A DNA stretch of 64,000 bases from Granulicella sp. S190 (lineage in GTDB: Bacteria; Acidobacteriota; Terriglobia; Terriglobales; Acidobacteriaceae). The stretch is taken from the NCBI RefSeq assembly GCF_009766095.1, contig NZ_LMUD01000002.1, positions 102,837 to 166,836 of the forward strand, in the 5' to 3' direction. The position numbers and the translations under genes are program-made. The notes beneath the pieces are model-generated. The model made no database searches, was not told the DNA's origin, and saw nothing but the letters and a program-made list of their open reading frames with translations. Of this stretch, positions 44,604 to 53,219 are shown piece by piece. Every line of letters begins with the position of its first letter. Within the stretch, counting starts at the first letter, position 1.

Positions 44604-45033
44604 GATGGTGTCTCCGTTTGTTGAATTTCCCGATCTTGCTCGGGTCACACCGGGCGGAGCCAAGCGAGAGGGCCCGGCTCCCAAGTGCCGAAGCTCTGCA
44701 TTTACGGAGGGTCCGGTACGGAAACCGTAACCCGTAGGGCGGCGAAGCCGAAGCAGAAGAGCGAGCTGCCGCAGGGCGCCGGATAGGCCCCGAAGCAGTG
44801 ACCGAGCACAAGGCGGGATACATATCGGCAGACACATGAGGAAGCAAAGTTCTCATCCGTACTCAGGCTGCGGAAGTCCGCCACAAACGCCGCTCGATTC
44901 GAGTTGGCATGTCCTTCGCAAGAGGCGCGCACTTCGCCACCGCCGTTGTAGGTCTTGGCGATCACGTTGGCTCCCTCACAGATGCACGGAGACAGGGAGT
45001 GAGAACTAGCCGGATTGACAGCATGAAAGGACA
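44604..45033. other. GC-rich structured region upstream of ssb
   Basis: This region of about 430 bp is full of small dyads (for example GGTACGG-AAA-CCGTAACC near 44712-44729). It may be a long leader or a protein-binding site. One weak open frame on the minus strand (44702-45034) is listed separately. Confidence 0.4.
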
Positions 45034-45034
45034 T
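44702..45034 (-). CDS. Doubtful small ORF between trbF and ssb
   Basis: The 110-residue frame starts MSFHAVNPASSHSLSPC after AGAGG. Its first 60 residues look protein-like (CEGANVIAKTYNGGGEVRASCEGHANSNRAAFVADFR), but the C-terminal half is Cys/Phe-rich and resembles a translated structured leader. No family is recognised. It may be non-coding. Confidence 0.3.
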   Translation of the reverse strand: MSFHAVNPASSHSLSPCICEGANVIAKTYNGGGEVRASCEGHANSNRAAFVADFRSLSTDENFASSCVCRYVSRLVLGHCFGAYPAPCGSSLFCFGFAALRVTVSVPDPP

Positions 45035-45063
45035 GGAAAGCCTCTGGGAACGTCGATACATCC

Positions 45064-45750
45064 CTAGTCGAACGCCTGGTCAGCCCGGAATCGCACGATG
45101 GTCAAACCAAGAGGGTTCACGGCCAGTTCATTGTTCTTCACGTTCTCGCGGAAGACGTAGGTCACACTGGCCGTCCATCGCTCTCGCTTCAGTTCGGTAT
45201 GATCCGCTGGGTTCGTGTACACCTTTTCAAACTCTATCCGCGCCGAATAGGGAGACAAGCGGAGGTCGTCAAGCACGACGTTCTTGATCTCCACATCCAC
45301 ATACGGAAGGGTGCTGTCATTTCGATAGGTGAGGATGATGTTGTCCTTCCTCTCCTGCTCGATCACGGCGCGTTGCACGTCACTATTGAGGAAGTAGAGA
45401 GCGTTGGTCTGGTCGCGTTCGATGGTGAAGCGGTTGCGGTTGAAATACAGCTCAGCCCAGCGGGAGAGGTAATACTTGTTCTCGGCTTCTTGGGGGCGGT
45501 ACTGGAAGTTGCGATAGTCGATCGCTTCGGCCCGGCCAACATCGTTGATACGGACAATCAGCGGGTGTGCGTTGATAAGGGCCTTCTGGCTCTTGTAGAC
45601 GAGCGCGGCGAGCGCGAGGCAGACGGCCACAAGGCACAGGATTGTGACCTTGAGATAGGTGTTCATCACTAACGGGTCGCCATACTGTTCCAGATAGCGT
45701 TCCGCTGCGCGGGTTATCTCGGGTGATGTCTTTTCCGTTGCTGTAGTCAT
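45064..45750 (-). CDS. trbF: TrbF, VirB8-type assembly factor
   Basis: This 228-residue bitopic inner-membrane protein has one N-terminal membrane segment (VTILCLVAVCLALAALVYK) and a periplasmic NTF2-like domain (HPLIVRINDVGRAEAIDY, YYLSRWAELYFNRNRFTIE, WTASVTYVFRE). VirB8 proteins nucleate the inner-membrane part of the secretion complex. It is 11 nt downstream of trbL and ends the long trb operon. Confidence 0.9.
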   Translation of the reverse strand: MTTATEKTSPEITRAAERYLEQYGDPLVMNTYLKVTILCLVAVCLALAALVYKSQKALINAHPLIVRINDVGRAEAIDYRNFQYRPQEAENKYYLSRWAELYFNRNRFTIERDQTNALYFLNSDVQRAVIEQERKDNIILTYRNDSTLPYVDVEIKNVVLDDLRLSPYSARIEFEKVYTNPADHTELKRERWTASVTYVFRENVKNNELAVNPLGLTIVRFRADQAFD

Positions 45751-45761
45751 CGCTCTGTCCC

Positions 45762-46631
45762 TCAGCCCATAAGGGCGGCTGTTGCTGCGGTCGTCGCAAG
45801 ACCTGTAATGACACCTGTGCCCGCGTCATGTCCGCCCGTGTGTCCCGAAAAGATGGTTGCCGTCATTGCTGGAATCTTCAGCAGGATGAAGCCATTGACG
45901 AGGACCAAAAGAATCAGCATGGGAAGCTGCTTGACCATTTGCCCCGGATCGACGAAGCCCGACATGATGGCGTAGTAATGCGCGAGCAATTGCGACAGGA
46001 TGCTCAATGTCGCAGCCGCCACAACCTTGTAGAAAGAGAAGCCAAGAAAGGCGCGAAGCCAGCCCCAGAACAAGAAGTCCAACTTGTCGAAGACAAGGAA
46101 CGGAATGAAGATCGGCCCGAGCATCCCGACAATGGTACTGGCGACTGCACCGTAAGCGATGATGACGCTGATAAGCGCGGAGAGACCGGCGATGAGCACC
46201 TGTATCAGCGCGTAGATGATGGCGTTATACGGATTCGCCACCGTGGACATCATGCCCGGCCCTTCGTTCGTTTGAGCCTGCTGTAATGTGTTCAAGATGT
46301 TGGTCGCGCTATCGGTCCCGATCTGATTCACCAGATATTGAGCGCCGCCATTAATGAAACCTTTGAGCGAGTAACCGATGCCGGGGATGCTGGAATCGTA
46401 GAACTTGACCATCGTGTAAGCGAAGGTAATGAGCATAAAGAAACTTAGGAACTTTCCCATGCTGAATCCCGGGCCACCTTGCGCGGAAGCAAGCGCCTCC
46501 TGCACGCCGAACCACACGAGCATGATGGTGGCGAGAGCGACACAGATATGCACTCCCATTGCGTCCACAGATGGAGAGACAGTGCTTGTCAGTGAACTGC
46601 ACGCTTGGGTAATCCAATTCAGGAGATCCAT
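45762..46631 (-). CDS. trbL: TrbL/VirB6-family polytopic membrane protein
   Basis: This 289-residue protein has five or more membrane segments (ICVALATIMLVWFGVQEAL, FLSFFMLITFAYTMVKFY, LIQVLIAGLSALISVIIAYG, LPMLILLVLVNGFILLKI) and a Gly/Thr/Ala-rich tail. The loop around NGGAQYLVNQIGTDSA is typical of VirB6/TrbL. It forms part of the inner-membrane DNA channel. GAGG precedes the ATG. Confidence 0.88.
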   Translation of the reverse strand: MDLLNWITQACSSLTSTVSPSVDAMGVHICVALATIMLVWFGVQEALASAQGGPGFSMGKFLSFFMLITFAYTMVKFYDSSIPGIGYSLKGFINGGAQYLVNQIGTDSATNILNTLQQAQTNEGPGMMSTVANPYNAIIYALIQVLIAGLSALISVIIAYGAVASTIVGMLGPIFIPFLVFDKLDFLFWGWLRAFLGFSFYKVVAAATLSILSQLLAHYYAIMSGFVDPGQMVKQLPMLILLVLVNGFILLKIPAMTATIFSGHTGGHDAGTGVITGLATTAATAALMG

Positions 46632-46655
46632 ATTCTGCCTCGCTCTCGGGTGTGG

Positions 46656-47459
46656 TTAGTACCGCATAGCTGCGGCGGCTCCGGCATACGACGGCGCGAC
46701 GGCGTTATAGCCGGACTGGTACTGATTGGCCTGCTGGAACGTCGCCTTGAGTGCGTCCTGCTGCTGCTTCTGCGAGACGATCTGCTGCAAGGTATTCGCC
46801 TGGCTAATCTGGTTGGCCTCCTGCTGTGCCATTAGCTGCAAAATGAGCGCACGATTGATCCGCTGCAGGGTCGCCAGTTCCGTTTGTTGGGTGGGGTCGG
46901 TGGAGTTGGATGCCGCAGCGAGCGCGTTGATATCGGCCTGTCGTTGTTGGGAGTTGGCGCGGATGGTCCCGAGCGTCTGTAGATTGCTCGCAGTCACCGA
47001 GTCGTTGATGTCAGAGGTCGCTCCTTGGGCCGCGATCTGCTGTTGGCCGGAGAGGCTGAGATTTCCGTAACCGTTCAGTTGGCCTATTCGCGGAACCGAT
47101 GCTTGTTGGTAGGCATACGGCGCGTTCACGCCAGTATTGGCCGAGTTGGTCCAAGACTGCGAGTTGCCATAGGTGTTCGCAGCCTGATTGACCATCATCC
47201 AGACCGATGAAAAGGATATGAACGGCTGATAGAGGCTTTGGGGAGACATAGCCATCTGGTGGGCAAGGTTGTAGGTCGCAATAGCGTTGTCGGCCAGCTT
47301 CACGGAATTAGTGAAGATATTTTGCCCTTGTTCGATCTGCTGGATAGCGTGGGCAGATTGGGTTGGGTCATAAACGACACCGGAGCCGAATTGGGCGTGT
47401 GCTGCAACCGGTGCTGCAATCGAGACGATCAGCGCGATTTTGAGAAAAGAATGCTTCAT
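46656..47459 (-). CDS. trbJ: TrbJ/VirB5-like periplasmic pilus protein
   Basis: This 267-residue secreted protein has a clear Sec signal peptide (MKHSFLKIALIVSIAAPVAA, cleavage after AHA). The mature part is helical and Gln/Asn/Ala-rich, with coiled-coil-like stretches (LATLQRINRALILQLMAQQEANQ, VSQKQQQDALKATFQQ). VirB5/TrbJ proteins sit at the pilus tip and aid recipient contact. AGGAGG lies 7 nt upstream. Confidence 0.82.
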   Translation of the reverse strand: MKHSFLKIALIVSIAAPVAAHAQFGSGVVYDPTQSAHAIQQIEQGQNIFTNSVKLADNAIATYNLAHQMAMSPQSLYQPFISFSSVWMMVNQAANTYGNSQSWTNSANTGVNAPYAYQQASVPRIGQLNGYGNLSLSGQQQIAAQGATSDINDSVTASNLQTLGTIRANSQQRQADINALAAASNSTDPTQQTELATLQRINRALILQLMAQQEANQISQANTLQQIVSQKQQQDALKATFQQANQYQSGYNAVAPSYAGAAAAMRY

Positions 47460-47519
47460 GGCTCTGCCTCCTATGGCTGAGTGGGGGTGGATTGATGGAC
47501 TTGCTCTTGATCTGAGCCG

Positions 47520-47810
47520 TTACTTCTGGAGTGCTTCTATTTGCTTCTCAAGAGCTGTTACTTGTTGAAGCTCTTGGGCACACTTTTGATTGTGAGCGGC
47601 CTCCTCCTGTGGCGTTGGAACCTTCGGTGCCTCACCTTTGAAATAAGACTCAGCACCTTTTGCTCCGAAGGCCGGAGCGATGCAGTCCTTGTTGTATTGC
47701 GTGTTGAGTGGCTTGTACTGGACCTCTAGTTTGTCGATCTTCGCTTGCTTACTTTCGCAGCCAGCAAGGGCAATGCAGAGCAAGATAGAAAGTGTGAGGA
47801 AACGGCGCAT
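47520..47810 (-). CDS. Small lipoprotein, possible entry-exclusion factor
   Basis: The 96-residue precursor has a lipobox LAGC (Cys18) after a short hydrophobic signal. The mature part is coiled-coil-like with two further cysteines (YNKDCIAPAFG, AHNQKCAQELQQ), which may form a disulfide. In RP4 the small lipoprotein TrbK, between trbJ and trbL, blocks entry of a second copy. The position here (between trbI and trbJ) and the size fit that role, but the sequence does not prove it. It could also be a VirB7-like subunit. Confidence 0.68.
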   Translation of the reverse strand: MRRFLTLSILLCIALAGCESKQAKIDKLEVQYKPLNTQYNKDCIAPAFGAKGAESYFKGEAPKVPTPQEEAAHNQKCAQELQQVTALEKQIEALQK

Positions 47811-47820
47811 AGAAAACTCC

Positions 47821-49113
47821 TCAGAACGTTTGCGGGATGGTGTGATTGGTATACGCAGGCAACAACATATCCTGCGTAAAGTAGACCTTCACTCGATGTC
47901 CCTCACGGATGGTGATGGTCGGTGGTATTTGGATGAAACGATCAAGGATGGAGGTTGCCGACTGCGACACGCTGCCTGCGGCTCCCGTAGTAAATGCCTG
48001 AGAACCGCTGGTGGAAATCACGCCGCCACCCTGGGTAATCTCTCCCGCTCCGGCGATCACACCCAAAGCGATTGAAGCCCCAAAGATTTCGAGGTAGTGA
48101 TTGTTCACCTTGTCTTTCAATCCCTCTTCGCCGATCTGGTCGAGGCCGTGGAACTGGTCAAGATCGACGGAGTAGCCGTCCGGCATAATCATCCGATGGA
48201 AGGCAACTGCCATCCGGCGCTGCTGCCCAAAACCGGACGCACCGATTTTCTTGGCCTCGCCCAGCACGATCGTTCCATCGGGAATGATGACGTGCTGGTG
48301 GTCATGCGAATAGACCGGATTCGAGACGAGCACCTTGACCGGCCCCACAGCGTCACCGTCCAGACGGTTCATCAGCACTGTATCCAACGTCGTGCCCTCG
48401 TAGATAACGTAGGGCTGGCCTGAGGCCGAGTCTATATTGACCTCGGGCGCGCGCTTGGGAGCCTGAACTGTCTGCGCTTGCGGTTGCTCCCCCGCTGCGC
48501 GGGGAGCAATCATATTGGAGTCGCCAGCAGGAAGCCCGCTAGGATTCCTCGACTGAACGCCAGCCGGCGCAATTTGACTCGGCGGCGGGTCTGGGGGGCG
48601 GCTGTAAGCCAGATTCGAGGAGAATCGAGCGTTATAGGCGCGTTCCCGGTCTTTCGCGGCGATCTGCTGCTCCTCCTGCTGCGCCGGTGAAGGCTGGTTT
48701 ACGCCCGATTGCTGGGGGTAGCCGCTCGGCCCGCACGGCTGACCGGGAATGCAACCCACAGGAAGCCCGCTAGGCGTGTATCCCGCTGCGGCCGCCTGTT
48801 GGGCAGGCGTGGCATTCTTCAGCGCGGGATCGCCAGCGGCCGTAGTGGCAAGCGCGGCCTGTTGCTCTTTTTCCTTCTCGACCTCAAGCTGATTCTTCAG
48901 GTCAGCGACGTTGTTATCCGTGTTGTCCTGCACCATCGGCTGCGGAGGCTGGCTTTTGGAGGCCGCCTGGGTAGCGGACTTCTTGCCGCCAGAACTGAAG
49001 ATGGCTGCAAGGATCACCAGAGCGCAAGCCCCAAGAAACACAAACATCTTCATGTTCTTCTGGAGCACGCCTTTCGGATCGGTCGCTTTCGTGGTCAATT
49101 CCGGCTCTGGCAT
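47821..49113 (-). CDS. trbI: TrbI/VirB10-type channel scaffold
   Basis: This 430-residue protein has one membrane segment (MFVFLGACALVILAAIFSSGG), a long Pro/Gln-rich periplasmic linker, and the VirB10 beta-barrel domain: YVIYEGTTLDTVLMNRLDGDAVGPV, HVIIPDGTIVLGEAKKIG, RMAVAFHRMIMPDGYSVDLDQF and a C-terminal RVKVYFTQDMLLPAY. VirB10 spans both membranes and transmits energy to the outer pore. It starts 4 nt after the trbG stop, with GAAGGGG as RBS. Confidence 0.93.
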   Translation of the reverse strand: MPEPELTTKATDPKGVLQKNMKMFVFLGACALVILAAIFSSGGKKSATQAASKSQPPQPMVQDNTDNNVADLKNQLEVEKEKEQQAALATTAAGDPALKNATPAQQAAAAGYTPSGLPVGCIPGQPCGPSGYPQQSGVNQPSPAQQEEQQIAAKDRERAYNARFSSNLAYSRPPDPPPSQIAPAGVQSRNPSGLPAGDSNMIAPRAAGEQPQAQTVQAPKRAPEVNIDSASGQPYVIYEGTTLDTVLMNRLDGDAVGPVKVLVSNPVYSHDHQHVIIPDGTIVLGEAKKIGASGFGQQRRMAVAFHRMIMPDGYSVDLDQFHGLDQIGEEGLKDKVNNHYLEIFGASIALGVIAGAGEITQGGGVISTSGSQAFTTGAAGSVSQSATSILDRFIQIPPTITIREGHRVKVYFTQDMLLPAYTNHTIPQTF

Positions 49114-49117
49114 GGCA

Positions 49118-49882
49118 CTACCCCTTCCGCGTGAATTCCATCTTTTTCTTGCCCAACTCGACGTAGCCCGAGTCCATCACCTTCGGAATGATGTATGTGC
49201 CATCGCGAAGGTCGTAGCTGATAAGGTTTGGCTTGCCATCCTTCATCTCGTACACCGAAAACTTCTCGGGCGCATTGGTCTTGATGTAGGTGAACTTGTC
49301 GTCGTGATAGATCGACTGAATATCGAAGGGGGCTTCGTTGGCTTTGTAGTTGTAATCAAATTTCAACTGCATTGGGTACGCGCTCTTGTACTCATCGACC
49401 GCCTGGCCCACATGGGACTGAAGCGCAGCGAGCTTCTGTTCGGTTTGCTCCAATTGGGCGGACGGTACATATTGCGGAGGACCTGACGACGCTACGATGG
49501 CGGACTGGTCGGCGGGCTGGATGAGCACTTTGAGATCCGGCGCTTCCGACGTGCCGGAGATATCCTGCAGCGTAAACGAATAGATGTTGCCCTTGTCGGT
49601 GATGAGGTTGAGATTCGAGCTGATGCCAGCCTTGGCCGGATGAACGAAGCAAAAATTGCCGACTACATCCACGACCCAGAAGTCCTTATCCCCGGTCGCG
49701 GCTTCCATGATCTTCTCGGTCGGCGGCACTTGAATGAGCGTGGTGTACTTCAGCTTCGCGCGGATGGGAACGATGTCCTGCGAATGGTATTGAACGGTGC
49801 GCGCCGACGCCCCTTGCGCGACGGCAACGGCGGACGGGAGGGCCAGGGCGATCCCGGCTATAAAGACGAGGGTGCGGTTCAT
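49118..49882 (-). CDS. trbG: TrbG/VirB9-type outer channel protein
   Basis: This 254-residue secreted protein has a signal peptide (MNRTLVFIAGIALALPSAVA, cleavage near AQG). The N-terminal VirB9 domain (KYTTLIQVPPTEKIMEAATGDKDFW, NFCFVHPAKAGISSNLNLIT) and C-terminal domain (FDYNYKANEAPFDIQSIYHDDKFTYIK, YIIPKVMDSGYVELG) are both present. It forms the outer-membrane core with VirB10. Its ATG overlaps the trbE stop (ATGA). Confidence 0.92.
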   Translation of the reverse strand: MNRTLVFIAGIALALPSAVAVAQGASARTVQYHSQDIVPIRAKLKYTTLIQVPPTEKIMEAATGDKDFWVVDVVGNFCFVHPAKAGISSNLNLITDKGNIYSFTLQDISGTSEAPDLKVLIQPADQSAIVASSGPPQYVPSAQLEQTEQKLAALQSHVGQAVDEYKSAYPMQLKFDYNYKANEAPFDIQSIYHDDKFTYIKTNAPEKFSVYEMKDGKPNLISYDLRDGTYIIPKVMDSGYVELGKKKMEFTRKG

Positions 49883-52383
49883 GCGGTTGCTCCTTTGCGG
49901 TTGTCGGTGACGGTGACGGCCATCGTGCGGGGCCGGAAGGGAAAGTCCTCGGCGAGACGGCGCAGGCCGTCGGCGATACCGAAGCGCGCGAAGTAATCGC
50001 GCTTCTTGAGGTTGTCGCGAGCGTTGTTGGTTGCCATCCAGTGCGAAACCGAATCGACGTTCAACTGAACCTTTTTGCTCGACTGCGCTTTGCGAATGAG
50101 CATCTGTCCCGGCGGAACCAGGCCGCCGATAAGGTCAAGTTCCGTATCGTTCAAATGGAACGCCTCGCGGTAAACGTCGCGGTTCATCTCCGGGTTGGCT
50201 AGGAATATCTTTGTTGGGCAGCTCTCGGAGACGATCTGCAACATGCCCGACTCCTCAAGCTCCTTGATGGACTGTGTTGCGAGGATCATCGCGGCGTTGT
50301 GCTTCCTCCACGTTTTTTGAGCTTGCACGACGTAGTTCCTGATCGTCTCGTTCTTGATGAAGAGCCACGCTTCATCAAGCAGAAAGAGCTTGAAGGTCGC
50401 CAGCCGCTTCGGGTCGGCAATCTCGTTGCTGGCCCGATGCAGGACATAGAACAGCAGCGGCTCCAATACCTCCGGCGCATCGCCCCAGCCGGCGAAGTTG
50501 AAAGTCTGGAAGCGGGTGAACGAGAGTGTGTCTTCCGGGTTGTCGAACAGAAACCCATATTGACCGCCGCGTGTCCAGCGGTGCAGCCGTTCCTTCAATT
50601 CGCCGATGATGTTGCCGAAGTTGGAGACGGTGCGCTGGTCCGGCTCCAACATGTACATCCGCTCAATCCCGTCCCACAACTTGCGTTCCTCTTTGAAGTC
50701 GAGCCGGTAACGCTGTTCGGTGCCCTCGATGAGCACGCGGAAAAAACTGAAGAGAAATTGCAGGTTCTCTTTCGTCTCCGGCAGAGAGAATGGGTTGATG
50801 GTGAAGTCGCGGGCCTCCTGGCCCACGTTCAAATAGCTCCCACCGAAGATCGTCGTGAGCGATTGGAAGCTCCCGCCGATGTCGAAGATGAACGTCAACG
50901 GCGCGTATTTCTGGGCGTTCTGCAGGATGAAATTGCAAAAGTAGCTCTTGCCACTGCCCGTCATGCCGAGGATGAGCGTGTGCGCGACCTCGCCGTTGTG
51001 CAGGTTAAGAAAGTACGGCGTGCTATTGTCCGTTTCGAGCGCAGCAAGGTACTCCGTGCCGAGATGCGCGTTCGTTGTCTCGCCCGGAAGGATCGTAAAA
51101 AGAAACGAGAGATCGGCGTAGTTCGTATTGAGCAGGTACAGCTTGCGGAGATTGAGCGCGTAGTTGCCGGGCACCGCGGCGAAGTAAGCGTTGAGTTGGT
51201 TGTAGGTTTCGACGAAGAGATTGCCGTCGGCATTGGTGAAAATCCCGGTGAACTCGCCTACGAGCTGGTCAAGCTCCGCCCTCGCTTTCCCATACAGAAC
51301 AATCGTGAGCGAGAAATCGCCCAGCGATTGGCCGTCGCCCAGAGCACGGAGGCAGTCGCCAAGATTCTCAATGTCCGCCTGCTTGGACTCATCTACGAGT
51401 ACGTCGCGCGGATTTGTTTTCGTCGCGTCGTTGCCCATCTGCGACACAAAGCCCGTCTTCGACATATTGAAATGGCGGCGGCGTTTGGTGACTTCCTTCC
51501 GGGCCTTGTCCGCTGCAAGCGGTGTCCACTCGGTGACGACATAGAAGTTGCCTGCGATCTTTAGCAACGCATCGAGCACCAAAGGCCGCGTCTCGGTTAT
51601 GGACTCTTTCATCGTGAGCACGCGAACAAAATGGTCGCCTACACGCAGATGATCTCGCTCCGCCTCGATATTCGAGTTGACGACCTGATAGTCAAGAAAC
51701 TGCGTAGACTGTGGCCTGCCCGCGATCTGCCGTTCATCGAAATTCAACAGTCGCCGAAAGAAGCGGAGCTGCCCCTGCTGGTTAAGAACCTCGATCTGCA
51801 TAAAGTCCGCGAGCTGCCGGGCGAACGCCTGGACGCGCTGCTCAAGTCGGGCAAGATCGGTCTCTATCTGCGTCCGTAGCAAGGTCTTCATATTGTTGTT
51901 AGTGAACTGCGCCCGCAGTTCGCAAACCGCCCCGGCGGGATCGCGAAAGAGACGCGCGAGCGCCGCGCCAACGCCGGTCTTCGACCGCGCTCCTTCAAGG
52001 ACGATGCAGTAGAAGATGTCGACTTGGTAGAGATGGTCCCGCTTGGCTTCAAAGAACTGTCGCCGCTGGTCAATGGCGGCTTCCACAACGGCGTCCTCAT
52101 AAGAAGCGAATGGAATCTCTGGCCGGTTGTTTTTGAAGAGGTATTGGTAAATGTGGAAACCGGGGCCGAATGCCTTCAACGCAGCCTCCAGGCGTTTGAC
52201 GGCGTACTCCTGCTCCGAGTGGTCAAGGCTCTCATAATCCACGCCGGGGACGCGCAGCAGCATCCCAAGATCGCCGGACTTCGTAAGGAACGTCGTCTCG
52301 TTCCAGAACCCATAGAGGTTGATGTGGTCGTTGAGAGACGCACTTTCCTTCCACGGCTTGATAGTCCTGTCGAGGCGGAGCAT
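49879..52383 (-). CDS. trbE: TrbE/VirB4-type secretion ATPase
   Basis: This 834-residue protein has the VirB4 layout: an N-terminal domain with YGFWNETTFLTKSGDLGMLLRVPG, Walker A GMTGSGKSYFCNF near 473, then FDIGGSFQSL, and Walker B LFLLDEAWLFI near 667, with ILATQSIKELEESG. It is the largest energy unit of the secretion system, at the inner membrane. Start and stop overlap the neighbours by 1 and 4 nt (trbD TAATG; trbG ATGA). Confidence 0.95.
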   Translation of the reverse strand: MLRLDRTIKPWKESASLNDHINLYGFWNETTFLTKSGDLGMLLRVPGVDYESLDHSEQEYAVKRLEAALKAFGPGFHIYQYLFKNNRPEIPFASYEDAVVEAAIDQRRQFFEAKRDHLYQVDIFYCIVLEGARSKTGVGAALARLFRDPAGAVCELRAQFTNNNMKTLLRTQIETDLARLEQRVQAFARQLADFMQIEVLNQQGQLRFFRRLLNFDERQIAGRPQSTQFLDYQVVNSNIEAERDHLRVGDHFVRVLTMKESITETRPLVLDALLKIAGNFYVVTEWTPLAADKARKEVTKRRRHFNMSKTGFVSQMGNDATKTNPRDVLVDESKQADIENLGDCLRALGDGQSLGDFSLTIVLYGKARAELDQLVGEFTGIFTNADGNLFVETYNQLNAYFAAVPGNYALNLRKLYLLNTNYADLSFLFTILPGETTNAHLGTEYLAALETDNSTPYFLNLHNGEVAHTLILGMTGSGKSYFCNFILQNAQKYAPLTFIFDIGGSFQSLTTIFGGSYLNVGQEARDFTINPFSLPETKENLQFLFSFFRVLIEGTEQRYRLDFKEERKLWDGIERMYMLEPDQRTVSNFGNIIGELKERLHRWTRGGQYGFLFDNPEDTLSFTRFQTFNFAGWGDAPEVLEPLLFYVLHRASNEIADPKRLATFKLFLLDEAWLFIKNETIRNYVVQAQKTWRKHNAAMILATQSIKELEESGMLQIVSESCPTKIFLANPEMNRDVYREAFHLNDTELDLIGGLVPPGQMLIRKAQSSKKVQLNVDSVSHWMATNNARDNLKKRDYFARFGIADGLRRLAEDFPFRPRTMAVTVTDNRKGATA

Positions 52384-52682
52384 TAGACTACCTCCACGCG
52401 CGGGACGCCCTGCTTGGCTGCGTCATAGCGGAGCTTGTATTTCTCGGATATGGCAAGGATGCGAAGAAATGCCGGATCGCTCGCCGTCACCCAATGACCG
52501 AAAGCATAGCCTCCGATGAAAACGGCAATACCGGCAAGAATCGAATTGAAGATGTTGAATGTGCCCACCGCGCCGACGCAGACGAAGTAGAACAGCGTGC
52601 GCTCGACGCCCAAATACGTAAGGGGCTTATGCAGGCTCTTGAAGACCCGGTTGCTCCGGCGGCTTGTGGTGTGTGTCTGCAT
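52383..52682 (-). CDS. trbD: TrbD/VirB3-like inner-membrane protein
   Basis: This 99-residue protein has two adjacent membrane segments (TLFYFVCVGAVGTFNIF, SILAGIAVFIGGYAFGHWV) after a basic start (SNRVFKSLHKPLTYLGVER). This is the typical VirB3 design, positioned between VirB2 and VirB4 genes. It helps pilus assembly with VirB4. GAGGGG lies upstream of the ATG. Confidence 0.88.
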   Translation of the reverse strand: MQTHTTSRRSNRVFKSLHKPLTYLGVERTLFYFVCVGAVGTFNIFNSILAGIAVFIGGYAFGHWVTASDPAFLRILAISEKYKLRYDAAKQGVPRVEVV

Positions 52683-52743
52683 GAAAGCCCCTCACACTTG
52701 AGAAGTTGGCGCATGACGATTGAGCGGTAGAAAGCGGCCGTGT

Positions 52744-53079
52744 TTAGGTTCCCCACAGCCAGCTCAGTACGTTGGTTGCCATCACCGCAATTCCGGTGCC
52801 TGCGGCAACTCCAGCAAGCGTCTTCTTCGCGCCGGGCTCTCCGTGCGCAAAGCCATAGCCGCCAATCACAATCGCGATCAGGCTGGCGACCTTTGCGACC
52901 GTGCCGGTGAATAAGGTTTGGAGTGAAGTGAGTCCGCTGTCGAACGGCGAACCGGACTGTGCATACGCGGCGATGGGGAGGAAAAGGCATACGGCGGCAA
53001 GCAATGCGAATGGATGAATCCATCTGCGAACTGCTTGGACCGTCTTCAGCGGAATTACGATTCGGATCTTGCGGGACAT
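52744..53079 (-). CDS. trbC: TrbC/VirB2-like pilin
   Basis: This 111-residue prepilin has a long signal region (IHPFALLAAVCLFLPIAAYAQ) with cleavage near AYA, followed by two membrane segments (VAKVASLIAIVIGGYGFAHG and LAGVAAGTGIAVMATNVLSWL), as in VirB2/TrbC pilins. It is the first gene of the trb operon. I chose the ATG at 53079 because AGGAGG lies 5 nt upstream; a GTG two codons earlier is also in frame. Confidence 0.9.
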   Translation of the reverse strand: MSRKIRIVIPLKTVQAVRRWIHPFALLAAVCLFLPIAAYAQSGSPFDSGLTSLQTLFTGTVAKVASLIAIVIGGYGFAHGEPGAKKTLAGVAAGTGIAVMATNVLSWLWGT

Positions 53080-53119
53080 CGGCACCTCCTGCGACTGAGT
53101 TCAGTCGGGATATGCCGAG

Positions 53120-53188
53120 ACATTAGGCCCGATTTCCAAGCTCGTCCAATACTTTGTTGCGATGGACTGCCATGCTTAAACGAGATGG
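53120..53188 (-). promoter_or_regulatory. Promoter and 46-bp upstream element of the trb operon
   Basis: On the minus strand a -35 TTGGAC (53149-53144) and a -10 TAATGT (53125-53120) are 18 nt apart. The 46 bp ending at the -35 box (53188-53143) match 54372-54417 in 43 of 46 positions, and that copy also stands before a gene at the same distance. The layout is that of an activator site just upstream of -35. The LysR-type regulator encoded next door is the obvious candidate. Confidence 0.65.
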
Positions 53189-53219
53189 CAAATGAGGATG
53201 AATCGTAACGTGAGAAGTC

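Noticed and set aside
50299..51564. Open frame of 421 residues on the plus strand
   Set aside because: Antisense of trbE, which has clear Walker motifs; no family likeness on the plus strand.
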